Assembly (NCBI RefSeq): GCF_044803115.1
Contig: NZ_CP085224.1
Coordinates: 4,402,001 to 4,466,000, forward strand
Origin: Caenispirillum salinarum_A
Lineage (GTDB): Bacteria; Pseudomonadota; Alphaproteobacteria; Rhodospirillales; Rhodospirillaceae
Direction: 5' to 3'
Length of the DNA stretch: 64,000 nucleotides
A program made the position numbers and the translations under genes. This document shows, piece by piece, positions 16,330 to 23,778 of this stretch (positions are counted from its first letter, which is position 1; each line of letters begins with the position of its first letter). The notes under the pieces are model-generated. The model made no database searches, was not told where the DNA came from, and saw only the letters and a program-made list of their open reading frames with translations.

Positions 16330-16614
16330 ATGCCGATTATGGGAAGGGACGATCTCGAATATGAGTACACCTGGACGACTACGCCCGGCGACAGCCCCAA
16401 TCATATTCACAGTCCGGACAATAAGCTTCTCAATCGTGCCGAAGGCTACGAAGTATTATATTTTATAAACGAATTTCTCGAGGACGAAAACCTAACCACT
16501 AAAGCATCCGGAAAGAAGGCTGAATGGCTTATCCAAGAGCACCTTCCTGACGAGATCCGCGATCGCTATGTGATCCAACTCTGGCTTCGTCGAAACTGGG
16601 ACCGTAGATTTTGA
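16330..16614 (+). CDS. Small hypothetical protein in AT-richer DNA
   Basis: A 94-residue protein of unknown function. The start at 16330 is chosen because a strong Shine-Dalgarno (GGGAGGGG at 16318-16325) sits just before it; an ATG at 16279 in the same frame lacks one. The protein is charged and rich in aromatics (DDLEYEYTWTTT, then GYEVLYFINEFLEDENL). Its DNA is clearly less GC-rich than the neighbours: 16441-16500 has 21 G/C in 60. Codon use differs as well, suggesting recent acquisition. It could be an immunity-type or orphan mobile gene, but nothing shows this directly. Confidence 0.55.
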   Translation: MPIMGRDDLEYEYTWTTTPGDSPNHIHSPDNKLLNRAEGYEVLYFINEFLEDENLTTKASGKKAEWLIQEHLPDEIRDRYVIQLWLRRNWDRRF

Positions 16615-16617
16615 CAT

Positions 16618-17265
16618 CTACCGCCCCTCGGCCGTCCTGTCGCCGCCGCCCTTGGGGCGGGTGAGCTGCCAGATGCGGTCGACCGTCGCGTAGTCCTGGT
16701 AGCCCAGCCGGGCGATGGGCTGGATCTTCTCCACGTCCACCCGGCCGTCGGGCGTCAGGGCATCGTCGCGGATGTGCACGCCGACGACCCGGCCGATCAC
16801 CATGGTGTTGCGGCTGTCGGGGTTGTCCGACGGCAGGTCGATGATCTGGTGCACGCGGCATTCCAGGTGGATGGGGCTCTCGGCCACGCGCGGCGGGGCG
16901 ACCAGTTGGCTCGGCTCCGCCGTCAGCCCGGCGGCATCCAGTTCGCTTTCGCCGGTGGGCAGCGGGCCGGAGGTGGCGCTGACCGCGTCCCGCAGGGCGT
17001 AGGTCGCCATGTTCACCACGAACTCGCCGGTCTCGCGGCAGTTGGCGAGGGTGTCCTTGCTGGGCCCGCCGCCGCCGTGGCGACCGTTGATGGAGATCAT
17101 CACCAGCGGCGGCTCGCTCGCCAGGGCGTTGAAGAAGCTGAACGGCGCCAGGTTCACCCGCCCCTGGACGTCGACGCTGGTGATCCAGCCGATGGGGCGG
17201 GGAATGACGCAGCTCTTGAACGGGTTGTAGGGCAGCCCGTGCGGCTGGCCGACTTCATGGAACAT
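16618..17265 (-). CDS. Flavin reductase-like FMN-binding protein
   Basis: A 215-residue protein of the flavin reductase-like (DIM6/NTAB, flavoredoxin) split-barrel family. Typical segments are VIPRPIGWITSVDVQGRVN (residues 20-38), LAPFSFFNALASEPPLVMIS, and KDTLANCRETGEFVVNMAT. These proteins bind FMN and reduce flavins or act as oxidoreductases. It starts inside the end of the amidase gene (11-base overlap), so it belongs to a ggt-amidase-flavin reductase operon. The substrate is unknown. The C-terminus ends in a short charged tail. Confidence 0.85.
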   Translation of the reverse strand: MFHEVGQPHGLPYNPFKSCVIPRPIGWITSVDVQGRVNLAPFSFFNALASEPPLVMISINGRHGGGGPSKDTLANCRETGEFVVNMATYALRDAVSATSGPLPTGESELDAAGLTAEPSQLVAPPRVAESPIHLECRVHQIIDLPSDNPDSRNTMVIGRVVGVHIRDDALTPDGRVDVEKIQPIARLGYQDYATVDRIWQLTRPKGGGDRTAEGR

Positions 17266-18622
17266 CGCGCATCTCCGAAAGCGCCGCCTCCAGCGCCAGG
17301 GCCACGCGCAGTGTGCGCGTGTCGGTGCCCGTCGGCCCGACCACCTGAAGGCCGACGGCGGCCTCGCCGGGACGGTGGACGGGGATCGTCACCGCGCAGC
17401 CGTCCAGCACGTTGACCAGCCGCGTGTTGCGCAGCATCAGGCGGTTCCAGTGGTTGTAGCTTTCCTCGTCGGCGTCCACCTGGGCGATGGTGGGCGCCAG
17501 CGTCGGCAGGGTGGGCCACAGCAGCGCGTCATAGTCCGCCGCAAGGCCGTTCCACCGGCGCTGGAAGTCCTTGCGCCACAGTTGCAGGTCGACGACGTCG
17601 GCGGCGCTCAAGCTCTCCGCCGCCTTCATGCGGGCCAGCACCCGCTGGTCGAAGCGCGCCGCCTCGGCCGCCGCCCGGCCGCGGTGGATGGACCAGGCCT
17701 CCACCGTCACCTCCAGCGCCTGACGGGCCACGTAGGTGGGGTCCAGCAGGTCGGCGACGCCCAGGCCGTCCACATGCACGCCGGCGGCGGACAGGGCATG
17801 CAGGGCCGTCTCGAAGCGCTCGGCCACCGATTCGTCCATGTCGTCGAGCACCAGCCCCTGGGGCACGGCCACGCGCAGGTCCTTGAGCGGCATGGGCTCG
17901 GGCACCGCCGGCTCGCCCCCCGCCAGCACCGCGTCCAGCAGGGCGCAACACGCCACCGTGGGCGCCAGCGGCCCCACCGAGTCCATGGCGTAGGACAGCG
18001 GAAAGGCGCCGTCGCGGGACACGCGGGCCTGCGTCGGCTTGAAGCCGGCCAGCCCGCACAGCCCGGCGGGAATGCGCACCGATCCGCCGGTGTCGGTCCC
18101 CAGCGCCGCCGCCGCCATGCCGTCCGTCACCGACACCGCCGCGCCGGCCGAGGACCCGCCGGGAATGCGGCCCGTCGCGCGGTCCCACGGGTTGCGCGGG
18201 GTGCCGTGGTGCGGGTTCAGGCCGACGCCGGAGAAGGCGAACTCGGTCATGTTGGTGCGCCCGACCACCACCGCGCCGGCCGCCCGCAGGCGGCGCACGG
18301 CCGGCGCATCGACGGTCGCCGGCGGATCGTCGGCGCGGACGACCGAGCCGGCGGCGGTCACCTGCCCCTTCACGTCGAACAGGTCCTTCACCGACACCGG
18401 CAGGCCCAGCAGCGGCCCGCCGTCGATGCCGGCCGCCCGCAGCGCATCGGCGGCATCGGCGGCGGCCAGCGCCGCCCGGTCGTCGGTCAGGGTGAAGACG
18501 CGCGCGCCCTCGCCGTCGGCGTCCTTCGCCCGCGCCAGGCAGGCCTCGGTCAGCGCGCGGGAGGTGGTGCGCCCTTCGGCCAGGTCGGCCAGAAGCGCGG
18601 CGATGGGGGTCATCGGGTCCAT
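17255..18622 (-). CDS. Amidase signature family hydrolase
   Basis: A 455-residue amidase. The Ser-cisSer-Lys triad is visible: Lys79 in LPVSVKDLF, Ser157 in IPGGSSAGAA and the nucleophile Ser181 in GTDTGGSVRIPAGLCG. The length is usual for the family. The ATG at 18622 follows GAGGAGG with a 6-base spacer, so it is preferred over an upstream GTG. It lies 11 bases after the gamma-glutamyltransferase stop and overlaps the flavin reductase start. The context suggests catabolism of an amide, perhaps a gamma-glutamyl product, but the substrate cannot be read from the sequence. Confidence 0.88.
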   Translation of the reverse strand: MDPMTPIAALLADLAEGRTTSRALTEACLARAKDADGEGARVFTLTDDRAALAAADAADALRAAGIDGGPLLGLPVSVKDLFDVKGQVTAAGSVVRADDPPATVDAPAVRRLRAAGAVVVGRTNMTEFAFSGVGLNPHHGTPRNPWDRATGRIPGGSSAGAAVSVTDGMAAAALGTDTGGSVRIPAGLCGLAGFKPTQARVSRDGAFPLSYAMDSVGPLAPTVACCALLDAVLAGGEPAVPEPMPLKDLRVAVPQGLVLDDMDESVAERFETALHALSAAGVHVDGLGVADLLDPTYVARQALEVTVEAWSIHRGRAAAEAARFDQRVLARMKAAESLSAADVVDLQLWRKDFQRRWNGLAADYDALLWPTLPTLAPTIAQVDADEESYNHWNRLMLRNTRLVNVLDGCAVTIPVHRPGEAAVGLQVVGPTGTDTRTLRVALALEAALSEMRDVP

Positions 18623-18633
18623 GGCGCGCCTCC

Positions 18634-20430
18634 TCACTCGCCCAGCGCCACGCCTTCGCGGCGCGGATCGGCGCCGCCCAGGATGGGGCCGTCCTCGGGC
18701 ATGGCGATGATGTGCAGGCCGCTGGTCATGTCGGTGACGCGGATGGTGTGGCCGCGCTCCCGCAGGCCACCGGCCAGCACTTCCGCCGGCGTGCCGGCCT
18801 CAAGCTCCGTCGGACCGCCGCGGCTTTGAACATGGGGCAGGCTGGCCGCTTCCTGCGGGTCCATGTTCCAGTCGACGGCGGCCATGACCGACCGCGCGGT
18901 GTAGCCGATGATGCGCGGGCCGCCCGGAGAGCCGGTCAGCAGCACCGGCCGCGCCGTCTGCCCCAGCACGACGGTCGGCGCCATGGAACTGCGCGGCCGC
19001 TTGCCCGGCTCCACCCGGTTGGCGACGGGGCGGCCCTCCTCGTCCTTGGGCGAGAAGGAGAAGTCGGTGAGCTGGTTGTTCAGCAGGAAACCCTTCACGA
19101 AAATCCGCGAGCCGAAGGCGTTCTCGATGGAGGTGGTCATGGACAGGGCATCGCCGTACTTGTCCACCACGCTGACCTGACTGGTCGACGGCAGTTCCAG
19201 CGCATCGCCATCGCCCAGCGCCGCCGTCTGCCGCGACAGGCCGTTGGGCGTGCCGGGCCGGGGATTGGGGATCAGGCTGTCGGCGCGGATCATCTGGGCG
19301 CGCTTGCGCAGGTAGCCCTTGTCCAGCAGGCCCGAGACAGGCACGTCCACGAAGTCGCTGTCGGCGACGTAGCGGTTGCGGTCGGCGAAGGCCAGCCGCT
19401 CCGCCTGCGTCAGGAAGTGCGCCGTGCGGACGCTCAAGGGGTTGTTCACCAGCACCGGCGAGACGGTGTCCAGCATGCCGAGGATCTGGCCGACCGCGAT
19501 GCCGCCCGACGACGGCGGGCCCATGCCGCAGACCAACTGGGCGCGGTAGCTGATGCACACCGGCGGGCGCTCCTTGGCCTGATAGCCGGCCAGGTCGGAC
19601 AGCGCCAGGTCGCCGGGATTGCGCTCCGCCCCGTTCACCGCCGCCACGATGGCGCGGGCGAGCGGCCCCTCGTAGAAGGCGTCCGCCCCGCCCTCGGCGA
19701 TGGCGCGCAGGGTGGCCGCCAGTTCGGGATTGCGCAGCACAGTGCCCACCGGCGGGGCCTTGCCGTCCTCGCCGTAGAAATAGGCGCTGGCGGCGGCCAT
19801 CTTCGGCAGATGCTCCTCAGCCGCGAGCATCTGGTGCAGGCGCGGGCTGACGGCGAAGCCGCCCTCGGCCAGCTTGATGGCGGGCTCGAACAGCTCCGCC
19901 CAGGCAAGCCGGCCCTCGCGCGCGTGCACCGCCTCCAGCATGCGCAGCACGCCCGGCACGCCGACCGACATGCCGCCCACCACCGCGTCATAGAAGCCGC
20001 GGGGATCGCCGGCGTCGTTGAGGAACCGGTCCGGCGTGGCGGCGGCGGGCGCGGTTTCGCGGCCGTCCCAACTGGTCAGGCGGCGGGTCTCGTCGTCGAA
20101 ATACAGCAGAAAGGCGCCCCCGCCGATGCCGCTGGACTGGGGCTCCACCAGCGTCAGCACGGCCTGGGCGGCGATGGCGGCGTCAATGGCCGCGCCGCCG
20201 CGCTTGAGCATGTCGAAGCCGGCCTTGGCGGCTTGCGGATTCGCCGCCGCGATCATGAACTCCGTCGCCCGCACCGGGTCCTTGGCGGTCCAGCCGGTCG
20301 CGATCTCGGGCTGGGCCGCGGGCTCCGGCGGCGGCGCCTGGAGCGCCGCGGGGGGCGGCGCCTCCGGGGTCGCGCAGGCGGCCAGCGTCAGCGCGAAAAG
20401 CGCGGCCAAGGGCTTGAAGTGTCTCGGCAT
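18634..20430 (-). CDS. ggt: Gamma-glutamyltransferase, lipoprotein form
   Basis: A 598-residue N-terminal-nucleophile hydrolase that transfers or hydrolyses gamma-glutamyl groups such as that of glutathione. The start at 20430 gives a lipoprotein signal (FKPLAALFALTLAACATPEA) with lipobox LAAC, so the enzyme is likely membrane-anchored in the periplasm. The precursor self-cleaves before Thr416 in LPSTSQVSVVDKYGD, the conserved cleavage-site region. GGGAFLLYFDDETRRLTSWD and the late SPGGPRIIG are also conserved. A 30-residue Pro/Ala linker follows the lipid-anchored Cys. It leads an operon with an amidase and a flavin reductase. Confidence 0.93.
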   Translation of the reverse strand: MPRHFKPLAALFALTLAACATPEAPPPAALQAPPPEPAAQPEIATGWTAKDPVRATEFMIAAANPQAAKAGFDMLKRGGAAIDAAIAAQAVLTLVEPQSSGIGGGAFLLYFDDETRRLTSWDGRETAPAAATPDRFLNDAGDPRGFYDAVVGGMSVGVPGVLRMLEAVHAREGRLAWAELFEPAIKLAEGGFAVSPRLHQMLAAEEHLPKMAAASAYFYGEDGKAPPVGTVLRNPELAATLRAIAEGGADAFYEGPLARAIVAAVNGAERNPGDLALSDLAGYQAKERPPVCISYRAQLVCGMGPPSSGGIAVGQILGMLDTVSPVLVNNPLSVRTAHFLTQAERLAFADRNRYVADSDFVDVPVSGLLDKGYLRKRAQMIRADSLIPNPRPGTPNGLSRQTAALGDGDALELPSTSQVSVVDKYGDALSMTTSIENAFGSRIFVKGFLLNNQLTDFSFSPKDEEGRPVANRVEPGKRPRSSMAPTVVLGQTARPVLLTGSPGGPRIIGYTARSVMAAVDWNMDPQEAASLPHVQSRGGPTELEAGTPAEVLAGGLRERGHTIRVTDMTSGLHIIAMPEDGPILGGADPRREGVALGE

Positions 20431-20822
20431 TCGGGATCTCCCAGGGATCACTGCGGCAACATCCGACGCGAGCATAACGCCCCCTCCCCCTGTACCGCAC
20501 GTTTTTTGGGTTGCATGTTGGAATTCTTCCGACTATTTCTTGACTAAGGCACTCCGGTATAGGCGGGGCGCCCCGGCACCCACCGGCCTCCCCTTCAGCC
20601 GGTGCGGACAGCCAGAAAATTATCGAGACCCGAAACCCCGGTTTCGGGCGTTGAAGCGCCAAGGGGTCCCCTTCCCCCTTAAGGGGCGGCGGTGACCGGA
20701 GCATCATCCCCCTCCGTCGACCATCCGGTCACCGCCGCCCCGAGCGCCTCTTTTCCCTCCATCATGCTTGAGCCGACCGCCCGGAATGCCTCGGGGGTTC
20801 GCGTCGTCGCGCGCGCGGTGCT
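20431..20822. repeat. Palindrome-rich intergenic region
   Basis: About 390 bases without a gene, densely packed with inverted repeats. These include GGGGCGCCCC (20565-20574); CACCGGC (20581-20587) with GCCGGTG (20598-20604); CCCGAAACC (20629-20637) with GGTTTCGGG (20640-20648); CCCCTTAAGGGG (20675-20686); and an 18-bp perfect pair, 20683-20700 with 20724-20741. The last could be a terminator, but several look like extragenic palindromic elements. The ggt promoter should also lie here. Confidence 0.65.
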
Positions 20823-21116
20823 ATGGTGCGTGCCGAGACAAGGCCCACCCGCGCAACGCCCGAGGATTTCGACGCCGTGAGCGACAACCGCGAAATGTAT
20901 GACGAGATCAACGCCCTGGTCGGCAGTATCGCCAAGGCCCTGGAGATGGAAGACAAGCAGGTGGCGCAGGACCTGGAGTCGGGCGCCATCACGATCGCCA
21001 TGGACGAGGACGAGAACGGCCACCGTTTCATCGCCGTGACCCGCGGCGACCGGACGGCCCGCGTCTACCAGGGCGCCATCCAGTACGACCGCCCGCCGGG
21101 AGGGTCCGAGGGCTGA
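20823..21116 (+). CDS. Small conserved hypothetical protein
   Basis: A small acidic cytoplasmic protein of up to 97 residues. The protein-like part is MYDEINALVGSIAKALEMED followed by VAQDLESGAITIAMDEDENG. The start is uncertain: ATG at 20823 has no Shine-Dalgarno, and GTG at 20877 (79 residues) is an alternative with a weak GAGG. No family is recognised. It precedes the cyclic-nucleotide-binding gene by about 75 bases on the same strand. Confidence 0.6.
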   Translation: MVRAETRPTRATPEDFDAVSDNREMYDEINALVGSIAKALEMEDKQVAQDLESGAITIAMDEDENGHRFIAVTRGDRTARVYQGAIQYDRPPGGSEG

Positions 21117-21192
21117 AACGCGAACCTGCCGCCGCCGTCCATCGCCGCCGCGCGCCCCGACGCTCCCGCCACCGGCAAGGGGCTGACCGGCC

Positions 21193-23043
21193 GTGAAGAC
21201 GCGGAAGTTCAAGGACGGCGAGATCATCTACGCGGAAGGCGACCGCTCCGACAGCGCCTACATCGTGCAGTCGGGGCGCGTGGACCTCTACCACGACAGC
21301 CGGGCCGGCCCCGTTCTCATGGGCACGGCCACGCGCGACGAGCTGTTCGGCGAGCTGGGGCTGCTGGATAATTCGCCGCGAACGGCCACCGCCTATGCCT
21401 CCGGCGACGTGGCGGTGAAGGTGATCCCCCGCCGCGAATTCCTGCGCCGCATCGAGGACGATCCGGCGACGGCCATGAAGGTCATGTCCAAGCTGGCCCA
21501 GCGCCTGCGCGAGACCGACGACCGCGCCGCCATCGCCTATTGGGGCGGCGACGAGGACGGAGCCGCGGGGTCCGGGCGCCGGCGCCGGGGCGGCGAGGCG
21601 ACCAACCTGCCCGTGCCCGTCGACGCCTACGGCCTGCCTGAACTGTCCGTCCTGGCCGAGCCGCGCCGCCCCACCCTGCTCGCCCGCCTGTTCGGCCGCT
21701 GGCGCTCCTCCAGCGGCGAGAAGCGCGACGGTGCGGTGCGCCCCTTCGAGGTACTGGTCGCCCCCTTCGCCAACGACCCCGAGGACACCCAGCGCCCCCA
21801 CCTGATCGCCTGGCTTGAGCAGCTGGAGGGCTTTTCCATCCGCGCCCACGGCACGCCCCTGCCGGCCGAGGCGGACCTGCTGCTCATGCCCGGGGAACAG
21901 GCGCGGCGCGCCAACGCCAGCGCCCAGCGCTGGCTGGCCGAAGAGCGCGCCGACCTGGTCCTGTGGGGCGCGGTGGACGGCGAAGGCCGCATGGACCGCA
22001 TCCACATGACAGCCGCATCACTCAGCGAGGAGGAACGCGCCGGGCGGCCGCACCCGCTGCTGTGGCTGCCGGTGCCGTGCTATTTCGACGAAAGCTGGGC
22101 GGCGCTGGTGCAGTCGGTGGTCATGGCCGCCATCGAACCCCGCGGCGAGGCCCAGGCGCAGAGCCTGGCCACCCGCCTGCCGGGCTGGCTGGAGGCGGCG
22201 CGGGTGTTCATCGACACTCCGGTGGAAGGCCTCTACCAGATCGAGACGGCGCAGATCTTCGCCTGCTACGGCATCGCCTGCGCCGCCGCGGGCACGCTGT
22301 CGCCGGGCACCGGCCTGCAGGAATACGGCGCCGACGTGCTGCGCGCCGCCGTCGAATGGACGCCGCAGGAGGACGCCGAGGTCTGGTACTGCCTGCAACG
22401 CCAGCTGGCGCTGGTCTACCAGGCCGTCGGCGAGCGCACCGGCAACGCCGAATACCTGCACGCCGCGGCAGAAGGTTTCCGCAATGCCATCTACGGCACG
22501 GAACGCTCGGTGGCGCCGGTGGAATGGGCGGGGCTGCACAACCGACTGGGCACGGTGCTGTTCCGCCTGGACATGACGGAAGGCAACGTCGACGCCCTGC
22601 GCGAGGCCGTCGGCGCCTTCCAGCACGCGCTGACGGTGTTCACGCGGGCCAACTTCCCCTGGCACTGGGCCGACGTGATGCACAACGTCAGCCAGGTGCT
22701 GCAGGTCTACGGCGACCAGCACAAGAACCAGGAAGTTCTGGAACGAGCCGTCGGCACCAGCCGCAACGCCCTGACGGTCCGCGATCCATCGACCACGCCC
22801 ATCCTGTGGGCGGCCAGCCGCAACAGCCTGGGCACGGCCCTGTTCCTGCTGGCGAAACACACGCGCGATCCCAAGCCGCTGGACCAGGCCGTGGCGTGCT
22901 TCTCCGATGCCGTCGAAATCTACCGCGGCCACGGCGCCGGGATGCTGGCGCGCGTGGCGGAAAAGAACCTGGGCCGCGCCGAGGGCCTGCTGCGCCGCCT
23001 GGGCGGCGAGGTGGCGGCAAGGGAAGGCGATATGACCGATTAA
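21193..23043 (+). CDS. Cyclic nucleotide-binding domain protein with TPR-like C-terminus
   Basis: A 616-residue cytoplasmic protein starting at GTG. Residues 1-120 form a cyclic-nucleotide-binding (cNMP/CRP-type) domain: KFKDGEIIYAEGDRSDSAYI, then the phosphate-binding region LFGELGLLDNSPRTATAYA. No helix-turn-helix follows, so it is not a CRP-type transcription factor. A linker and a middle domain (about 170-310) lead to a helical repeat region (about 385-600) with TPR-like blocks, such as AAEGFRNAIYG and EAVGAFQHALTVFTRANFPW. The repeats should bind protein partners under cNMP control. It may be an adaptor for adenylate cyclase signalling; the partner is unknown. Confidence 0.8.
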   Translation: MKTRKFKDGEIIYAEGDRSDSAYIVQSGRVDLYHDSRAGPVLMGTATRDELFGELGLLDNSPRTATAYASGDVAVKVIPRREFLRRIEDDPATAMKVMSKLAQRLRETDDRAAIAYWGGDEDGAAGSGRRRRGGEATNLPVPVDAYGLPELSVLAEPRRPTLLARLFGRWRSSSGEKRDGAVRPFEVLVAPFANDPEDTQRPHLIAWLEQLEGFSIRAHGTPLPAEADLLLMPGEQARRANASAQRWLAEERADLVLWGAVDGEGRMDRIHMTAASLSEEERAGRPHPLLWLPVPCYFDESWAALVQSVVMAAIEPRGEAQAQSLATRLPGWLEAARVFIDTPVEGLYQIETAQIFACYGIACAAAGTLSPGTGLQEYGADVLRAAVEWTPQEDAEVWYCLQRQLALVYQAVGERTGNAEYLHAAAEGFRNAIYGTERSVAPVEWAGLHNRLGTVLFRLDMTEGNVDALREAVGAFQHALTVFTRANFPWHWADVMHNVSQVLQVYGDQHKNQEVLERAVGTSRNALTVRDPSTTPILWAASRNSLGTALFLLAKHTRDPKPLDQAVACFSDAVEIYRGHGAGMLARVAEKNLGRAEGLLRRLGGEVAAREGDMTD

Positions 23044-23288
23044 TACGTCGCGTAAAGATGACGGACGCAATTTCCGCAGACGTCTCGCCCGATTCGGGCG
23101 CACTCCATCCGGGCGTCATCCTCGTCTTTGCACGCAAACTTGTTGGCGACGCTGTCGCCCTTTTTCATGGCACCGCAGATAGATTTGGGCTTCGGCGTAC
23201 ACTTGCCATCAGGAGCCGGAGTTGCCTCGAAAAGGTGAAGCTCTTCCGTTTCAGCCATTTCTTTAAGCGTATAAACAATATCAGCCAT
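23040..23288 (-). CDS. Small cysteine-rich hypothetical protein
   Basis: An 82-residue protein with six cysteines (KCTPKPKSICG, FACKDEDD, MECARIG, DVCGNCVRH), suggesting metal binding or disulfides; there is no signal peptide. The start at 23288 follows a GGAG site at good spacing; an ATG at 23300 is an alternative. Its DNA is less GC-rich than the surroundings (23281-23340 has 24 G/C in 60). Its stop codon overlaps that of the converging cNMP-binding gene (23040-23043). No family is recognised. Confidence 0.6.
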   Translation of the reverse strand: MADIVYTLKEMAETEELHLFEATPAPDGKCTPKPKSICGAMKKGDSVANKFACKDEDDARMECARIGRDVCGNCVRHLYATY

Positions 23289-23417
23289 TACTTTCTCCAT
23301 AACTCAAGATTGTATTTTCATCGGAAAACAGCCGATGGGATACAACCCTGATGTTACCGAGAGAAAAAATCAACGCAAAAGATGTGGAAGCACACGCCGC
23401 TGATTCCGCGCGCCGCC

Positions 23418-23681
23418 CTACTCCGGCGCCTCGGGCACATGCACCGTGACGCTGACCTGGCCGGGGCCGCTGGCCTGGGTGGGCATGGGGATCTGTTCGC
23501 CGCGGGCGGCCATGTCGTTGATCATGCCCTGAAGGCGCACCTGCGCTTCCGACAGCGCTTCGTCCTCCGTCGGGCCGACGGCCTCAAGCTCGGGAAACTG
23601 GGGCAGGCGCACCGTCACGGGCGTGCCCGGCGCGGCGGGCTCGCGGCTGACGGAGGCGGGATAGGTGACGTCGCGCGTCAT
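23418..23681 (-). CDS. HicB-like antitoxin-family protein, orphan
   Basis: An 87-residue protein resembling the HicB-like antitoxin fold (partial RNase H-like): TVRLPQFPELEAVGPTEDEA followed by LSEAQVRLQGMINDMAARGE. HicB normally neutralises HicA, a small mRNA-cleaving toxin. No hicA-sized gene lies on either side, so this is either an orphan antitoxin or a domain with another use. There is no DNA-binding helix-turn-helix after the domain. The start at 23681 follows AGAGGA. Confidence 0.65.
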   Translation of the reverse strand: MTRDVTYPASVSREPAAPGTPVTVRLPQFPELEAVGPTEDEALSEAQVRLQGMINDMAARGEQIPMPTQASGPGQVSVTVHVPEAPE

Positions 23682-23778
23682 GCGGAAGGTCCTCTGGCGG
23701 TTGTCCGGGAGCGGGTGGAGCACCCTTCCCGTATCCACGCCCGAGGCGGGAGCTTCGTTCGAAGGCCGGCGCCCCGCC

